DNA of 64,000 nucleotides from Sphingobium jiangsuense (GTDB taxonomy: Bacteria > Pseudomonadota > Alphaproteobacteria > Sphingomonadales > Sphingomonadaceae): the NCBI RefSeq assembly GCF_014196495.1, contig NZ_JACIDT010000016.1:1-64000 (forward strand), given 5' to 3'. The notes beneath the pieces were generated by a model. That model made no database searches. It saw only the letters and a program-made list of their open reading frames with translations, and was not told the origin of the DNA. Position 1 is the first letter of the stretch. Each line of letters opens with the position of its first letter. Positions 17,227 through 25,848 of this stretch are shown here, piece after piece. The position numbers were made by a program, and so were the translations under genes.

Positions 17227-18642
17227 CTACATGAAGAATCGGAACTGGTAGGGCGTGCTGCCCAGATTCGTCATGCGCTTAAGGACACGCGCAAGAACCT
17301 TCGCATAGCTCATCGTTACGGGTAGCGGATCATACAGCCCGTCGTTGTTCCAGTTCATCTTCGACAAGGCGAGTGCCGCGCGGGCGCTGTCGTCCCACGT
17401 GCCGTGCCCGGCATGGCGGACAAGTCGGATCGGACGCGGCGTGCCGCGTTGACCCTGAAAATAGGTTTTCGGCCCAAGAGTCTCGACGGCACCGTGCATC
17501 CACAGCAGCGCCTCGCGCTCGCCAAGCCCGATCAATGAGCCGCGCTTGACTGGAAATGCCGCCGCCTGACCTCCCGGATTGGCCTGATCGCGTTCCCAAC
17601 GCGCGCCGCGCCAGCCCACATCCTCGACAACCTGAATCAAGTCGACCGCCTCGCACAGCGGCAACGCCTCGAAGCAGCCGAGCACTTCGGCGTCTTTGAA
17701 CTCGGTCGACTTGTGGACCATCACCCGGCGTGGTGAGCGTCCACCATGTCGGTGACGATATAGCGTCATCGACCGCGTGATGACCCGGAACATCTCGGCC
17801 TGTGATAAAAAGGGATTGTCGCGCTGCACCTGCACGTCGGCGGTGTCGTAGGCGATAAATTCGAGGCCAGCGCCCTCCGCGTCGAACACCTGGCTGCAAC
17901 AGGTCACAAACCGCGGTTTGTCGGCACCGTTCGACCGCACCGCATAGGAAATGCCGATATAGGCGGTCTCTGGATCGACATCGGCTAGCTTCCAGGGAAC
18001 GCCGCCGGCCTTGGCATATAGCGCCAGGCCCACTCGCCACATCACGCTCGCACGGCAGCGATAAGCGAGTGCCTTGTCTTCACGCACGATCTGGATCGGC
18101 ATCCCGCGCGCGGCCGTGTAAGCCTTGAGATGGTCGTGGAGATCGAAATCGTCCCCCACGCCGTAGAAGCCACGCTCCCATCGCTGCGGCAGGTAGATGA
18201 ACAAGACATCGAACTCGCTACGGAACGCTTCAAGCGGCTGGATTGCACGGACGAGCTGTTCAGCGAGCAACACGTGCGGCATCGCCGATTGTGCCATCTC
18301 GCTCTCAAACGATCCGTCCAGCTCGACACGGCATTTCTTGGCTGCCGCCGTCACGCGCATGTCAAACACCGTATTGAAGCCCGGCCAGTCCGGCAGATAG
18401 TCGGTTCGCTCGACCGGGCGCACGCTTTGGCTCAGCTCGCGCATGAACGCGAACAGGCGTTCTGACTCGCCGGCCGGCGCCAATGTCGCCACTCGGATCG
18501 GTGATTGCACCAATCCGCGCGAATGGGGGCCGAAACGCTTGAGCCCGCGCAGCGGATGGATGTCGCGTTCGCTCGTCCGCTCGGGATGAAACACCAGCTC
18601 GGGCTCGGGATACCATATGGTGGGCGCGATCTCGCTCGTCAT
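17227..18642 (-). CDS. short prokaryotic Argonaute (MID-PIWI, catalytically inactive)
   Basis: At 471 residues it has the size of short pAgos, with MID and PIWI lobes only and no PAZ domain. The MID region around residues 180-220 includes MPIQIVREDK...YRCRASVMWRVGLALYAKAGG, holding the basic and aromatic residues that grip a guide 5' end. The first PIWI strand reads YIGIS (228-232), with Ser where slicing Argonautes have the first catalytic Asp. VMVHKSTEF (308-315) is the conserved PIWI HKT-like segment. It is therefore predicted to bind guide and target without cutting. The ATG overlaps the stop of the SIR2-APAZ gene by 4 nt, so both are translated as a pair, as in SPARSA defence systems. 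Confidence 0.9.
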   Translation of the reverse strand: MTSEIAPTIWYPEPELVFHPERTSERDIHPLRGLKRFGPHSRGLVQSPIRVATLAPAGESERLFAFMRELSQSVRPVERTDYLPDWPGFNTVFDMRVTAAAKKCRVELDGSFESEMAQSAMPHVLLAEQLVRAIQPLEAFRSEFDVLFIYLPQRWERGFYGVGDDFDLHDHLKAYTAARGMPIQIVREDKALAYRCRASVMWRVGLALYAKAGGVPWKLADVDPETAYIGISYAVRSNGADKPRFVTCCSQVFDAEGAGLEFIAYDTADVQVQRDNPFLSQAEMFRVITRSMTLYRHRHGGRSPRRVMVHKSTEFKDAEVLGCFEALPLCEAVDLIQVVEDVGWRGARWERDQANPGGQAAAFPVKRGSLIGLGEREALLWMHGAVETLGPKTYFQGQRGTPRPIRLVRHAGHGTWDDSARAALALSKMNWNNDGLYDPLPVTMSYAKVLARVLKRMTNLGSTPYQFRFFM

Positions 18643-20372
18643 GGCTGCACCAGCTTAGAGAAGGCCGTGTTCTTCCCAACCGCGAAGCGCGCATCAATCC
18701 CGTCGCCAATCGAAAGCGCCGGAAGCGCTTCGCCGGCGAGGTGCTTTGCCCAAAAGTCGATGAGCCGATCCAGGTCACGATTATAACGCTTCACCGTCCG
18801 CTCGCGCGCGAAGTCGGCGGTGATCGCCTTAGTCTCGTCTGTTACGCCCTCGAACACGATCTTTGGATCAAGCAGCAGCCACAGACCGTCGTCCGCCCAG
18901 TCAAGCCGGACCCCGACCCCCTCGTGCCATTTCAGGTTCGGGTGTTTGGGCACAGCGCCAGTCGTCTGACGAGTTATCCCGCGAAGCCCATCCCATGCGC
19001 TGTCGGCGGGATCTACTGGCACGAGCAAATCAGCGCTACGGCGGCGGATCGCACGAACATTCTTGGCGGCACACAGCGCCTCTACCAAGGCGTCGCGTAG
19101 CAGGCCGCGTTCGCCAGACTCATAGCGCAGGCGCCGCTTTTCGAAGGTGGCCAGATCAAAAGCAGTGATTCCGAACGGGTCGAACACTCGATGGAACTCA
19201 GCATCGCTTCCGAAGCCGAGCACCCCCGCTTGGGTGCGGGTTACGATCAGGCGCGCGTTGGCCTCGGCGACCGCCGCGCGCGCCGCCGCGACACCCTCGA
19301 TCGTGCATACCAGCTTGCGGCAATTGGCCGGGATGGTGACGGCAAGCCCATTGAGCCGAATGAGGGGCCAGCCTCGCTGGCCCGAGGGCTCGGGAGCGCC
19401 TGACACGCGCGACCGTCCCGTTGCCAGCGCGTTGAGAGCAGATGTGTCGAGCGCGGGCAGCAGCCGCACCAGATCACGTAATATCTCGTCGAAGCTCTCA
19501 ATCCGCACCAGCCCGCATTCAACACCCGCGTCGTTGGCGCACTTGAGAAGTCGGATGACCCGTTCAAGCGGTGGATCGCTACCGCGATGCAGCCAGAACA
19601 GTCCACCAGGATAACCGCCCGGCTGATCGAGTGCCGCTTCAAGTGCGTCCATCACTGAATCGTCGCGTCCGCTGTAGCCGGCGACTACGAGGCCGGATCG
19701 GCGGCAGGCATCCACGAGCTGCTGACGAAGCGCGGCATCCTGCTGGCGCAGCTCATCGGTTGTGTTTTTAAGCCGACGCGAGCGGAAATCGCCGTGCAAC
19801 TTTACTGCGATCGGCCATTTCTGCGCGCCGATCAATTGCCCTGCCAATTCCGGAGCGTCGAGTGCAACGATGCTCAACGTGCCCGTTGTGCCATACGTTC
19901 TCGCGCAGGCATCTTCTATCAAGTGGTCGAAATTGGTAGTCCAGACGAGTTGAGTGTGGCCCGCTTTTAGAAGTGACGCGAGAGCAAGATGGCCATAGGC
20001 CAGCTTCGCGCCGCTAATCATGCCTTGAATGAAAGTCGTGCGGTCGCGCTCCACCGGGTAGGTTGCTTCGAACAGCGCCGCGTATTCGTCCGGCGAACCC
20101 GGCGGGGGTAGTCGCTCGGAACTCGCAATATGCGAGTCCAACAACGCGCGGATAGCCGGATTGCCGAGATCGGCGACACTCTGCGGCGACGCCTTGCGCT
20201 GGGCGATGAATAAGGTCTGCTTGAACTGCCAGATCATATCCCAAGCGCTTGGAATACCAGCGGACACTGACGCGCCCGCGCCGAGCAACCACATCAACTG
20301 GCCTGGTCGCAGCGCAAAGCGCCGCGCAAAATCATCGCTCGATAGCTCGCTCAGGCTCGTTATGCTCTCCAT
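18639..20372 (-). CDS. SIR2-APAZ effector of a short-Argonaute (SPARSA) defence system
   Basis: A 577-residue two-part protein. The N-terminal SIR2-like NAD-binding domain has GAGAS (31-35), TTNFD (145-149, candidate catalytic Asn147), KLHGD (191-195, candidate His193) and GYSGRDDSVMDAL (232-244). From about residue 315 to the end lies the APAZ region that substitutes for the missing Argonaute N and PAZ lobes. In characterised SIR2-APAZ/Ago pairs the complex is guided by RNA to invading DNA and then depletes NAD+, killing or arresting the cell. All SIR2 catalytic motifs look intact here. It is coupled by a 4-nt overlap to the Argonaute gene and is preceded by a 145-nt gap that may hold its own promoter. 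Confidence 0.9.
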   Translation of the reverse strand: MESITSLSELSSDDFARRFALRPGQLMWLLGAGASVSAGIPSAWDMIWQFKQTLFIAQRKASPQSVADLGNPAIRALLDSHIASSERLPPPGSPDEYAALFEATYPVERDRTTFIQGMISGAKLAYGHLALASLLKAGHTQLVWTTNFDHLIEDACARTYGTTGTLSIVALDAPELAGQLIGAQKWPIAVKLHGDFRSRRLKNTTDELRQQDAALRQQLVDACRRSGLVVAGYSGRDDSVMDALEAALDQPGGYPGGLFWLHRGSDPPLERVIRLLKCANDAGVECGLVRIESFDEILRDLVRLLPALDTSALNALATGRSRVSGAPEPSGQRGWPLIRLNGLAVTIPANCRKLVCTIEGVAAARAAVAEANARLIVTRTQAGVLGFGSDAEFHRVFDPFGITAFDLATFEKRRLRYESGERGLLRDALVEALCAAKNVRAIRRRSADLLVPVDPADSAWDGLRGITRQTTGAVPKHPNLKWHEGVGVRLDWADDGLWLLLDPKIVFEGVTDETKAITADFARERTVKRYNRDLDRLIDFWAKHLAGEALPALSIGDGIDARFAVGKNTAFSKLVQP

Positions 20373-20517
20373 CGGACTATGCCTAACCGATCCACGAGCC
20401 TTCGCCAGCAGATTTTGTTCTCTAATGGTTCTCTCGGCTCAACCTTGTGATCGGTAGCTGCGGGAAGCGATGCTACCTCCTGTAAGCACGTGGGCTTCCG
20501 CGCAGCCGCGGCGCAGG

Positions 20518-21132
20518 TCATTCGGGCGGTGCTGGCAGCCGATGGGGAGCCTCATAGGCTTCTAGCTGCCACGGCCCCTGATAGTTCTCGATGATGCCCT
20601 CGGTCGGCACGGGCATGCGGGCAATGAGCGCGATTTGCCCGAGGCACCGGCTCAGGTGTCCGCGCAAGATTTCGAGACCGTCGAAATAGGCTTGGCGCAC
20701 GTCGGGCGGTCGATGAAACTCGCCGAACCGTGGATGCAGGGGCGCATCCTTGTCTCGCCGCAACAGCTCCTCGAAAGTCATAAACTGTCGAATCCCAGCC
20801 GCCATCGCTTCAAGCAGAAGGAACAGCGGTCCGTCCTGCAATTCGGCGAGTTCCACCTCTTTGTCGACGATAAATTGGCGGATTTCGTTGAGCGAGGTGA
20901 GGGCTTTCTCGATGCAATCGTCACAACATTCCCACGCGGATAGGACACGCCGATCGCGCAAACGGAGGACGATCTCGCGCGCCACCCGGCGCTCGCGATC
21001 TTGAGGGCTGACCGCAATGCTGATGAAAGGCAAGTTCAAGGTGACGTCCCCCAGCCGGCCAGTGACTTGGCGGCGAGCGCGGGCGAGGAGATCGGTCAGA
21101 TCGAACTTGAAGGGGATATCGCCACTTCGCAT
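20518..21132 (-). CDS. hypothetical protein, second gene of the defence-module operon
   Basis: I do not recognise this 204-residue cytoplasmic protein. It begins with a strand-rich part (VTLNLPFISIAVSP), then a mostly helical middle with a Cys cluster (WECCDDCIEKAL, Cys69, Cys70 and Cys73). A hydrophobic helix (GPLFLLLEAMAAGIRQFM) and a C-terminal helical part (AYFDGLEILRGHLSRCLGQIALIARM) follow. It starts 3 nt after the stop of the upstream nuclease-like gene, so the two are almost certainly one transcript, and the SIR2-APAZ/Argonaute pair follows on the same strand. A defence-accessory role is inferred from position only. Confidence 0.7.
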   Translation of the reverse strand: MRSGDIPFKFDLTDLLARARRQVTGRLGDVTLNLPFISIAVSPQDRERRVAREIVLRLRDRRVLSAWECCDDCIEKALTSLNEIRQFIVDKEVELAELQDGPLFLLLEAMAAGIRQFMTFEELLRRDKDAPLHPRFGEFHRPPDVRQAYFDGLEILRGHLSRCLGQIALIARMPVPTEGIIENYQGPWQLEAYEAPHRLPAPPE

Positions 21133-21135
21133 GGT

Positions 21136-22083
21136 TCAGACCTCGTCCGGCAGGGTAATTGATGCGGCGAGAGCCGCTCCAATGGGGCCCGATCGGCGTT
21201 CGAGGAAATAGCGGACGCGATCGTCGTTGCTGTCATCGAATTGCTGTCCAACCTGACAGGTCAGCAGCAGATCGGCAGCCCAAGTTTCGAGCGGCCAATC
21301 CCGCCCAACGCAGGCGGACTTCAACAGGCTGAAGGTAGGAGATTGGCCGTCATTGAGTTCTGCAAGGGCACGGTGGACGTTGTCGGCATCGACCACCCGA
21401 TTTCCAACCGGAATGTCGTCAACGCGGATTCGTTGTCGCAGGGGATAGGTAATTGCGTAGGGAAGCTCAGGCGGTGCGTAGAGCAGGTAGAAGACGGCCT
21501 TGCCGAAATCCCGATTGAGCGTGTCGATCAGCTCGACCTGTCGGTGTCCAGCCTGGATTGCGGCGAAGGTGCAGCTTTCGTCGAAGCTGTAGGTTCGGTG
21601 GAGCGCGGCGGCTGCTTGCTGCCCGTCGCGGCGGATGAATGCATTCATGCCATGAAGGAAGCCAATTTCATCCTCGTCCTCGACATCATGGTTGGTCGGA
21701 AAGAGGCGCTTGGACTGGAGCAGGCCAATCTTCTTCGCCACCAGCTTGTCGCGTCGATAGACGAAGACGAGGATCGCAATATCCGCCGTTTCCCAACGCC
21801 GGCGTTGCGGAAAGTCCCAATCCCAATGGGGAGCGCCTAAGCGCCGCAAACCACCGATGTTGTGAGTATCCATGCGGATGATCGCACCCGAAGGAAGGAG
21901 CGTCGGCGCGCTGTCGGGGATCAGCGCTTCAATCAAACCGTCATCGAGCGATGTCTCGCGGATGTTGGGGAGATTGACCAGACGTTCGCACACGCGGCGG
22001 TTTGCGTCCGCGAAGACACCGCGGAACCAAGCGACAACATCGGCGGGTATCACTGGCCAAGGATTCAATCTGGTTCCCCTCAT
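21136..22083 (-). CDS. putative PD-(D/E)XK-like nuclease, first gene of the defence module
   Basis: No family name can be given with certainty. The ATG at 22083 gives 315 residues; the open frame continues to a TTG at 22116. The pattern RETSLDDGLIEALI (helix with Glu43), then WETADIAILVFVYRR (Asp101), then KIGLLQSKRL (Gln123-x-Lys125) is the E...D...QxK arrangement of PD-(D/E)XK restriction-type nucleases in which Gln replaces the second acid. The C-terminal half (from about residue 165, LHRTYSFDESCTFAAIQAG) is unknown. It is the first of four minus-strand genes ending in the Argonaute. Nuclease activity is an inference from motif spacing. Confidence 0.6.
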   Translation of the reverse strand: MRGTRLNPWPVIPADVVAWFRGVFADANRRVCERLVNLPNIRETSLDDGLIEALIPDSAPTLLPSGAIIRMDTHNIGGLRRLGAPHWDWDFPQRRRWETADIAILVFVYRRDKLVAKKIGLLQSKRLFPTNHDVEDEDEIGFLHGMNAFIRRDGQQAAAALHRTYSFDESCTFAAIQAGHRQVELIDTLNRDFGKAVFYLLYAPPELPYAITYPLRQRIRVDDIPVGNRVVDADNVHRALAELNDGQSPTFSLLKSACVGRDWPLETWAADLLLTCQVGQQFDDSNDDRVRYFLERRSGPIGAALAASITLPDEV

Positions 22084-22498
22084 CCGCCGAGGTAATTGCA
22101 CTACGCAAACCGACAAAGCGCTATCTACATCGGCGGCAGAGGCAGCTTGCCATCGGGAGGCTCGAAAGTGTGGGCCGTTGATCCCACCATCGAAGCTACT
22201 CGAATAATCAGCGGCGGCGCACTACGCCATAGGGCAGCTACCGGTGCCCGGCGGCGGTTCTATAGTAGTGCAAACGGCGACTCGTATTCGTTATGCTTAT
22301 CCAGGGCGGGGCGCCAGCTACCGCCGTAAGCCGCCGTGTCCAGCCCGTCTGCCGCCCCGACTACGTCAGGGTAGCAGGTCCGGCGCCCCTTGTCGGTGAC
22401 GGAGTTCGAATCACGCCTCGCGGCCCAGTGCGAACGAGCGAGGCCACCGGGCCAGCGATGCCTTGAGCGAGCCGGCGCATATAATCGATGGCAGCGCG
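22084..22498. other. intergenic region with Xer-like site 2
   Basis: 415 bp between the defence module and the enzyme cassette. The left part should hold the promoter of the four-gene defence operon. The dif-like site lies at 22274-22301. The remainder shares short blocks with the region after sites 1 and 3, including GTTCGAATC near 22404. No credible reading frame is seen. Confidence 0.55.
22274..22301 (+). repeat. dif-like (XerC/XerD-type) site 2
   Basis: Left arm ACGGCGACTCG, spacer TATTCG, right arm TTATGCTTATC. The spacer is identical to the other three copies; both arms are the most divergent of the set. The left flank TAGTGCAAACGG matches site 1 exactly. It separates the Argonaute module from the enzyme cassette. 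Confidence 0.6.
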
Positions 22499-23608
22499 TT
22501 ACCGACGAAAGGAAAAGAGCGCGGTTGGCAGCGAAGCGGGGGCGCCCGGCTTATACCAGTTCGTATCCTGGATGTGCGAGGCAGTGACGTAGATCGTCCC
22601 GTCCGGCCCTTCCGACAGCGTATCGGGCCAGCGCAATCTCTTGTCGGTCACCACCGGCTCCAGCGCATCGCCCGTCCAATATTTTACCGAATTGTCGGTT
22701 GGCGAGGTGACATAGAGTGTGTCGTCGCTGCCCATCCAGAGTCCGTCCGCGACATTGGTCGTGCCGACGGTCTTCACTGCCGCTTCGACGTCGGAGGTCG
22801 GAGTGCCCTTGCTGAGTTTCGACGTTTCGATCGAATAGAGCGTTCGGCCGGTAAGTGCCTGCCAGTAAAGCGTGCCGCCATCGTTGGAAATCGCGAGGCT
22901 GTCCGACGAGAAGGTCGGCTGGCGGCCGTCGGGCCGACGCAGCGGCTTGCCGTCAATCTCGACGATCACGTCCTTCTCGACCTGCGTCGACTTATGGCCG
23001 TCGAGCGCGCGGAAGGCGTCACCGGTGTCAAGGTCAACGACGATGATCGCGCCGCGCGTGCCGGAATCGGTGATGTAGCCGGTCTTGCCGTCAGCGCTGA
23101 AGCGAATGTCATTGAGATACGTGCCCTGCAGGGCCACCGTTTCGTCGAACAGGATCGTCTTGGTGACTTGATCGGTGGCGAGATCGACCCGGACCAGCTT
23201 GGGGCCGCCGGGAAGAATTTTTTCATTGCCGGGCGCGGCGGGGTCGAGCACCCACAAGGCGCCCCGACCATCTGCCACGATCGACTGCACGCAGACGAAA
23301 TATTCGCCGACCGGCATCTCGTTCGCCTTGGCGTTGCGCCACGAATTCCATTTTTCGTCCGGATAGGCCTTGAGCTTTCCGCTCGGCAGCAGCTCGGCGA
23401 CCGAGATCGGGGCGTCGTCGGTCCAGCGCGGGAAACAGACGAAGATCCGCCCGTCCTCGGTGACGCTTACGCCGGTCACCTGATGGCCGAAATCCGCGAC
23501 CTTGGTGAGCTTCGAATCCGTGCCCGCGAACTTAAACGCGAACGCGGCTCCGGCTGCTGCGGTGCCGGCAACGGTGGCTCCGACGAGCGCCTTCTGCTTC
23601 GTGTCCAT
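22499..23608 (-). CDS. major royal jelly/SMP-30-like beta-propeller protein
   Basis: A 369-residue protein with an N-terminal hydrophobic segment (ALVGATVAGTAAAGAAFAF) that probably anchors or exports it. A six-bladed propeller follows with repeated strands such as TEDGRIFVCFPRW, YLNDIRFSADGKTGYITDSG, DSLAISNDGGTLYWQALTG and LSEGPDGTIYVTASHI. These are typical of the royal-jelly/yellow family, related to SMP-30 lactonases. Substrate is unknown. It overlaps the upstream tandem-ABM gene by one base, so the two are coupled. Confidence 0.8.
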   Translation of the reverse strand: MDTKQKALVGATVAGTAAAGAAFAFKFAGTDSKLTKVADFGHQVTGVSVTEDGRIFVCFPRWTDDAPISVAELLPSGKLKAYPDEKWNSWRNAKANEMPVGEYFVCVQSIVADGRGALWVLDPAAPGNEKILPGGPKLVRVDLATDQVTKTILFDETVALQGTYLNDIRFSADGKTGYITDSGTRGAIIVVDLDTGDAFRALDGHKSTQVEKDVIVEIDGKPLRRPDGRQPTFSSDSLAISNDGGTLYWQALTGRTLYSIETSKLSKGTPTSDVEAAVKTVGTTNVADGLWMGSDDTLYVTSPTDNSVKYWTGDALEPVVTDKRLRWPDTLSEGPDGTIYVTASHIQDTNWYKPGAPASLPTALFSFRR

Positions 23609-24282
23609 CAGACTGTCCCTCTCTCAAGCGGCCGCGTGACCGACGTGTTGCTGCTCGTCCTCTCCTCATCACCAGCGGACGCAATCTTGAACGCCAGGAT
23701 CTCTGCGCGGTGGATCTGGGGAGGCTCGGCGAACAGCGAAGCGGAGCTTCCGGATAGCGCCGTGCCGACTTCGCCCGACAGATGCGCCTCGCGCCCTGCC
23801 TCGTCGGCGAAGGTATCGACGATGGCGAACCGAGTCTTTCCGAGACGCAGAGCGTACCACGACAGGGTGCCCGGCTCCCGCTCCACGGCCGATCGGGCTC
23901 CTTGCAGGAAGCGGGCAACCTCTTCCTCCGCACCGTCCCGTGCTTCAAGCGGAACATGCAGGGCCAGGCGCGGCAGGGCGTCCGCCGCCGGCACCTTGAG
24001 GGCGAGGATGTCGGCCGGCTCGATCTCCGGCAAGCCGTTGAGGATGGTGAAGGTCTTCACCACCAGCGCCCGGCCGACCGTGCCGAACAGATGCTTCAGC
24101 CGGCCGGCATTGCCGGGGAAGGTATCGAAGATGGCGAAGTCGGCGGGGCCAAAGCGCAGCGCGTACCAGTGCCGCGTGTCCTGCTCATGCTCGACCGGCT
24201 CCAGCGCACCCCGGAGGAATTCAGCGGCATCTTCCTGGTGGGTCGGCCCGGCTTCAATGCCTACAAACAGTGCCTTGTGCAT
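23608..24282 (-). CDS. tandem ABM-domain protein (antibiotic-biosynthesis-monooxygenase fold)
   Basis: 224 residues contain two copies of a ferredoxin-like ABM domain. Copy 1 covers about residues 3-95 (EFLRGALEPVEHEQDTRHWYALRFGPADFAIFDTF) and copy 2 about 104-200 (RFLQGARSAVEREPGTLSWYALRLGKTRFAIVDTF). Such domains act in quinol or polyketide monooxygenases and heme-degrading enzymes without bound cofactor. A single-domain relative lies at 25500-25808 in the same cassette. The reaction cannot be named. Confidence 0.8.
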   Translation of the reverse strand: MHKALFVGIEAGPTHQEDAAEFLRGALEPVEHEQDTRHWYALRFGPADFAIFDTFPGNAGRLKHLFGTVGRALVVKTFTILNGLPEIEPADILALKVPAADALPRLALHVPLEARDGAEEEVARFLQGARSAVEREPGTLSWYALRLGKTRFAIVDTFADEAGREAHLSGEVGTALSGSSASLFAEPPQIHRAEILAFKIASAGDEERTSSNTSVTRPLERGTV

Positions 24283-24339
24283 CTTTTCTCTCCTTGTTCC
24301 GAAGGTAGCGCCTCGAGCTCCACGGAAGGCGTCCTGGGC

Positions 24340-25179
24340 CTAAATCATGGGAAGTTCGCGCGGCCGGGCGCCAAGCGGGAACGCCGCGTCGATCATGGCG
24401 AGTTCGGCGTCCGTCAGCCGCAGCGCGCCGGCGCCCGCATTGTCGGCAGCGTGCTCCGCGCTGGACGCCTTGGGGATAGCGAACAGCGATGGCCGACGCA
24501 CAAGGAAGCGCAGCGCCACCTGGCGTGCTGTCGCGCCATGGCTCGCTGCAATCTCCTCCAGCACGCGGCCGCCCGGCGTGTCCGGGCCAGGGAAGTTGCC
24601 ATGGCCGAACGGGCTGTAGGCAACCACGGCGACGCCGTGCTCCTCACACCAAGGCAGCACGGCATGCTCGATCGCGCGCTCACCAAGATTGTAGAGAACT
24701 TGGTTGCAGGCGATCCGGCCCTCGCCGCCGGCTTTCCAAGCGGCATCGAGGTCGGGAACGTCGAAGTTGCTTACGCCCCAAGATAGGATCTTTCCCTGTT
24801 CGCAGAGCCGCTCAAAGGCGGCGAAGGTTTCCTCGAGGGGGTACGACCCGCGCCAATGCAAGAGGTAGCAGTCCAACCTGTCAGTCCGGAGGCGCGCGAG
24901 CGAGCGCTCGCAGGCGGCGACCGTCCCGCTACGGGAAGCGTTGCTGGGGAGCACCTTCGAGACGAGGAAAACCTCGTCTCGCCGCCCCGCTATGGCCTCT
25001 CCGACCACAACCTCGGCTTCGCCGTACATCTCAGCGGTGTCGATGTGGGTCATGCCGAGGTCGATGCCGTGACGCAGCGCGGCGACCGCGGTGGGCCGGT
25101 GCGCGTCGTCGATATACCAGGTCCCCTGGCCGATCACCGGGACGTCGCCGGGTGCGGCACCGAAGGGACGCCGCTCCAT
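24340..25179 (-). CDS. aldo/keto reductase family oxidoreductase
   Basis: NAD(P)H-dependent reductase with a TIM-barrel fold, 279 residues from the ATG at 25179, which has AGGAG close upstream. The AKR catalytic residues are visible: Asp and Tyr in HIDTAEMYGEAE, Lys in FLVSKVLP, His in CYLLHWRG. Cofactor-site segments WGVSNFDV, NQVLYNL and FAIPKASSAEHAADNAGA also fit the family. A GTG at 25230 would add 17 residues and overlaps the stop of the pfpI remnant in a GTGA. Substrate is unknown. Confidence 0.88.
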   Translation of the reverse strand: MERRPFGAAPGDVPVIGQGTWYIDDAHRPTAVAALRHGIDLGMTHIDTAEMYGEAEVVVGEAIAGRRDEVFLVSKVLPSNASRSGTVAACERSLARLRTDRLDCYLLHWRGSYPLEETFAAFERLCEQGKILSWGVSNFDVPDLDAAWKAGGEGRIACNQVLYNLGERAIEHAVLPWCEEHGVAVVAYSPFGHGNFPGPDTPGGRVLEEIAASHGATARQVALRFLVRRPSLFAIPKASSAEHAADNAGAGALRLTDAELAMIDAAFPLGARPRELPMI

Positions 25180-25226
25180 GGTCTCCTGTCCCGGCGAAGA
25201 CGGCCCCTGCTGCGCGGCGGCGTGTG

Positions 25227-25316
25227 TCACGCGGCCACCGCCCGCGGCGACACCTGTTCGAATCCGTCCGTCAGTAGGATCGCAACCTTCAGGCCGACGA
25301 GAATCTCATTCGCCAT
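25227..25316 (-). pseudogene. remnant of a DJ-1/PfpI family gene (N-terminal 29 residues)
   Basis: A good ribosome-binding site (GGAGATGGAGAG) precedes an ATG at 25316. The product reads MANEILVGLKVAILLTDGFE followed by QVSPRAVAA and a stop. KVAILLTDGFEQV is the first strand and loop of the DJ-1/PfpI/ThiJ fold, but the rest of that ~180-residue domain is absent. The stop overlaps a possible GTG start of the aldo/keto reductase. It looks like a deletion remnant now acting as a leader ORF. Confidence 0.6.
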
Positions 25317-25499
25317 CTCTCCATCTCCTACAAGTTGTCACTTCGAAATTGGCTTCGTCTACCCCTAACTCTTCAACCAACTAACCGTCTGCCCCGCGGC
25401 TCGCCCCCTCCGAACGCCACGCGGACCAGCGCCCCAATCAAACTCCCGCTTCATGCAGCGTCTGGGTTGATCCGCACCGCCCCGCGGGCGCCACCTGTT

Positions 25500-25808
25500 C
25501 TAGGCAGGCTGCTTCTCCGCCACGACATCGAGCTGCTCGATCGTGGGCTTCTCGAAGAGAACGCCCGTGTTCTCACCGAGCGCTTTCCCGACGTCGCCCG
25601 ACAGGTGCGCCTGGCGCCCGTCTTCGTCGGGAAAGGCGTCGAATATCCCGAACGACGAGGGTCCGAACTGGATTGCGAACCACCTTACGGTCTTGGGCTC
25701 CCCTTCGACGATCGACAGCCCCTGGTTCAAGAAGGCGCGGAGATCGTCCTCTTTGCCGGGTAGTGCTTCGAGGCGTACCAGAACCGCTTTGCTGACTTGC
25801 GTTGCCAT
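25500..25808 (-). CDS. single ABM-domain protein
   Basis: A 102-residue stand-alone ABM-fold protein. The sequence KAVLVRLEALPGKEDDLRAF, then VRWFAIQFGPSSFGIFDAFPDEDGRQAHLSGDVGKAL, follows the same pattern as both halves of the tandem protein at 23608-24282, including AHLSG(D/E)VG. Such proteins usually dimerise to form one active unit. It is separate from the aldo/keto reductase by about 180 bp without a gene. Function unknown. Confidence 0.82.
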   Translation of the reverse strand: MATQVSKAVLVRLEALPGKEDDLRAFLNQGLSIVEGEPKTVRWFAIQFGPSSFGIFDAFPDEDGRQAHLSGDVGKALGENTGVLFEKPTIEQLDVVAEKQPA

Positions 25809-25848
25809 CTTGAATCTCTCCTTTGCCTTGCTCGGGTTGTCGCGATGA

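Noticed and set aside
16908-17234. 108-codon + strand frame across Xer-like site 1
   Set aside because: It runs through the repeat and into the Argonaute gene end, with no ribosome-binding site and no recognisable content.
18639-20372. Thoeris ThsA or a stand-alone SIR2 defence protein
   Set aside because: No TIR partner or SLOG domain is present; the coupled short Argonaute and APAZ-like C-terminus identify a SPARSA-type pair.
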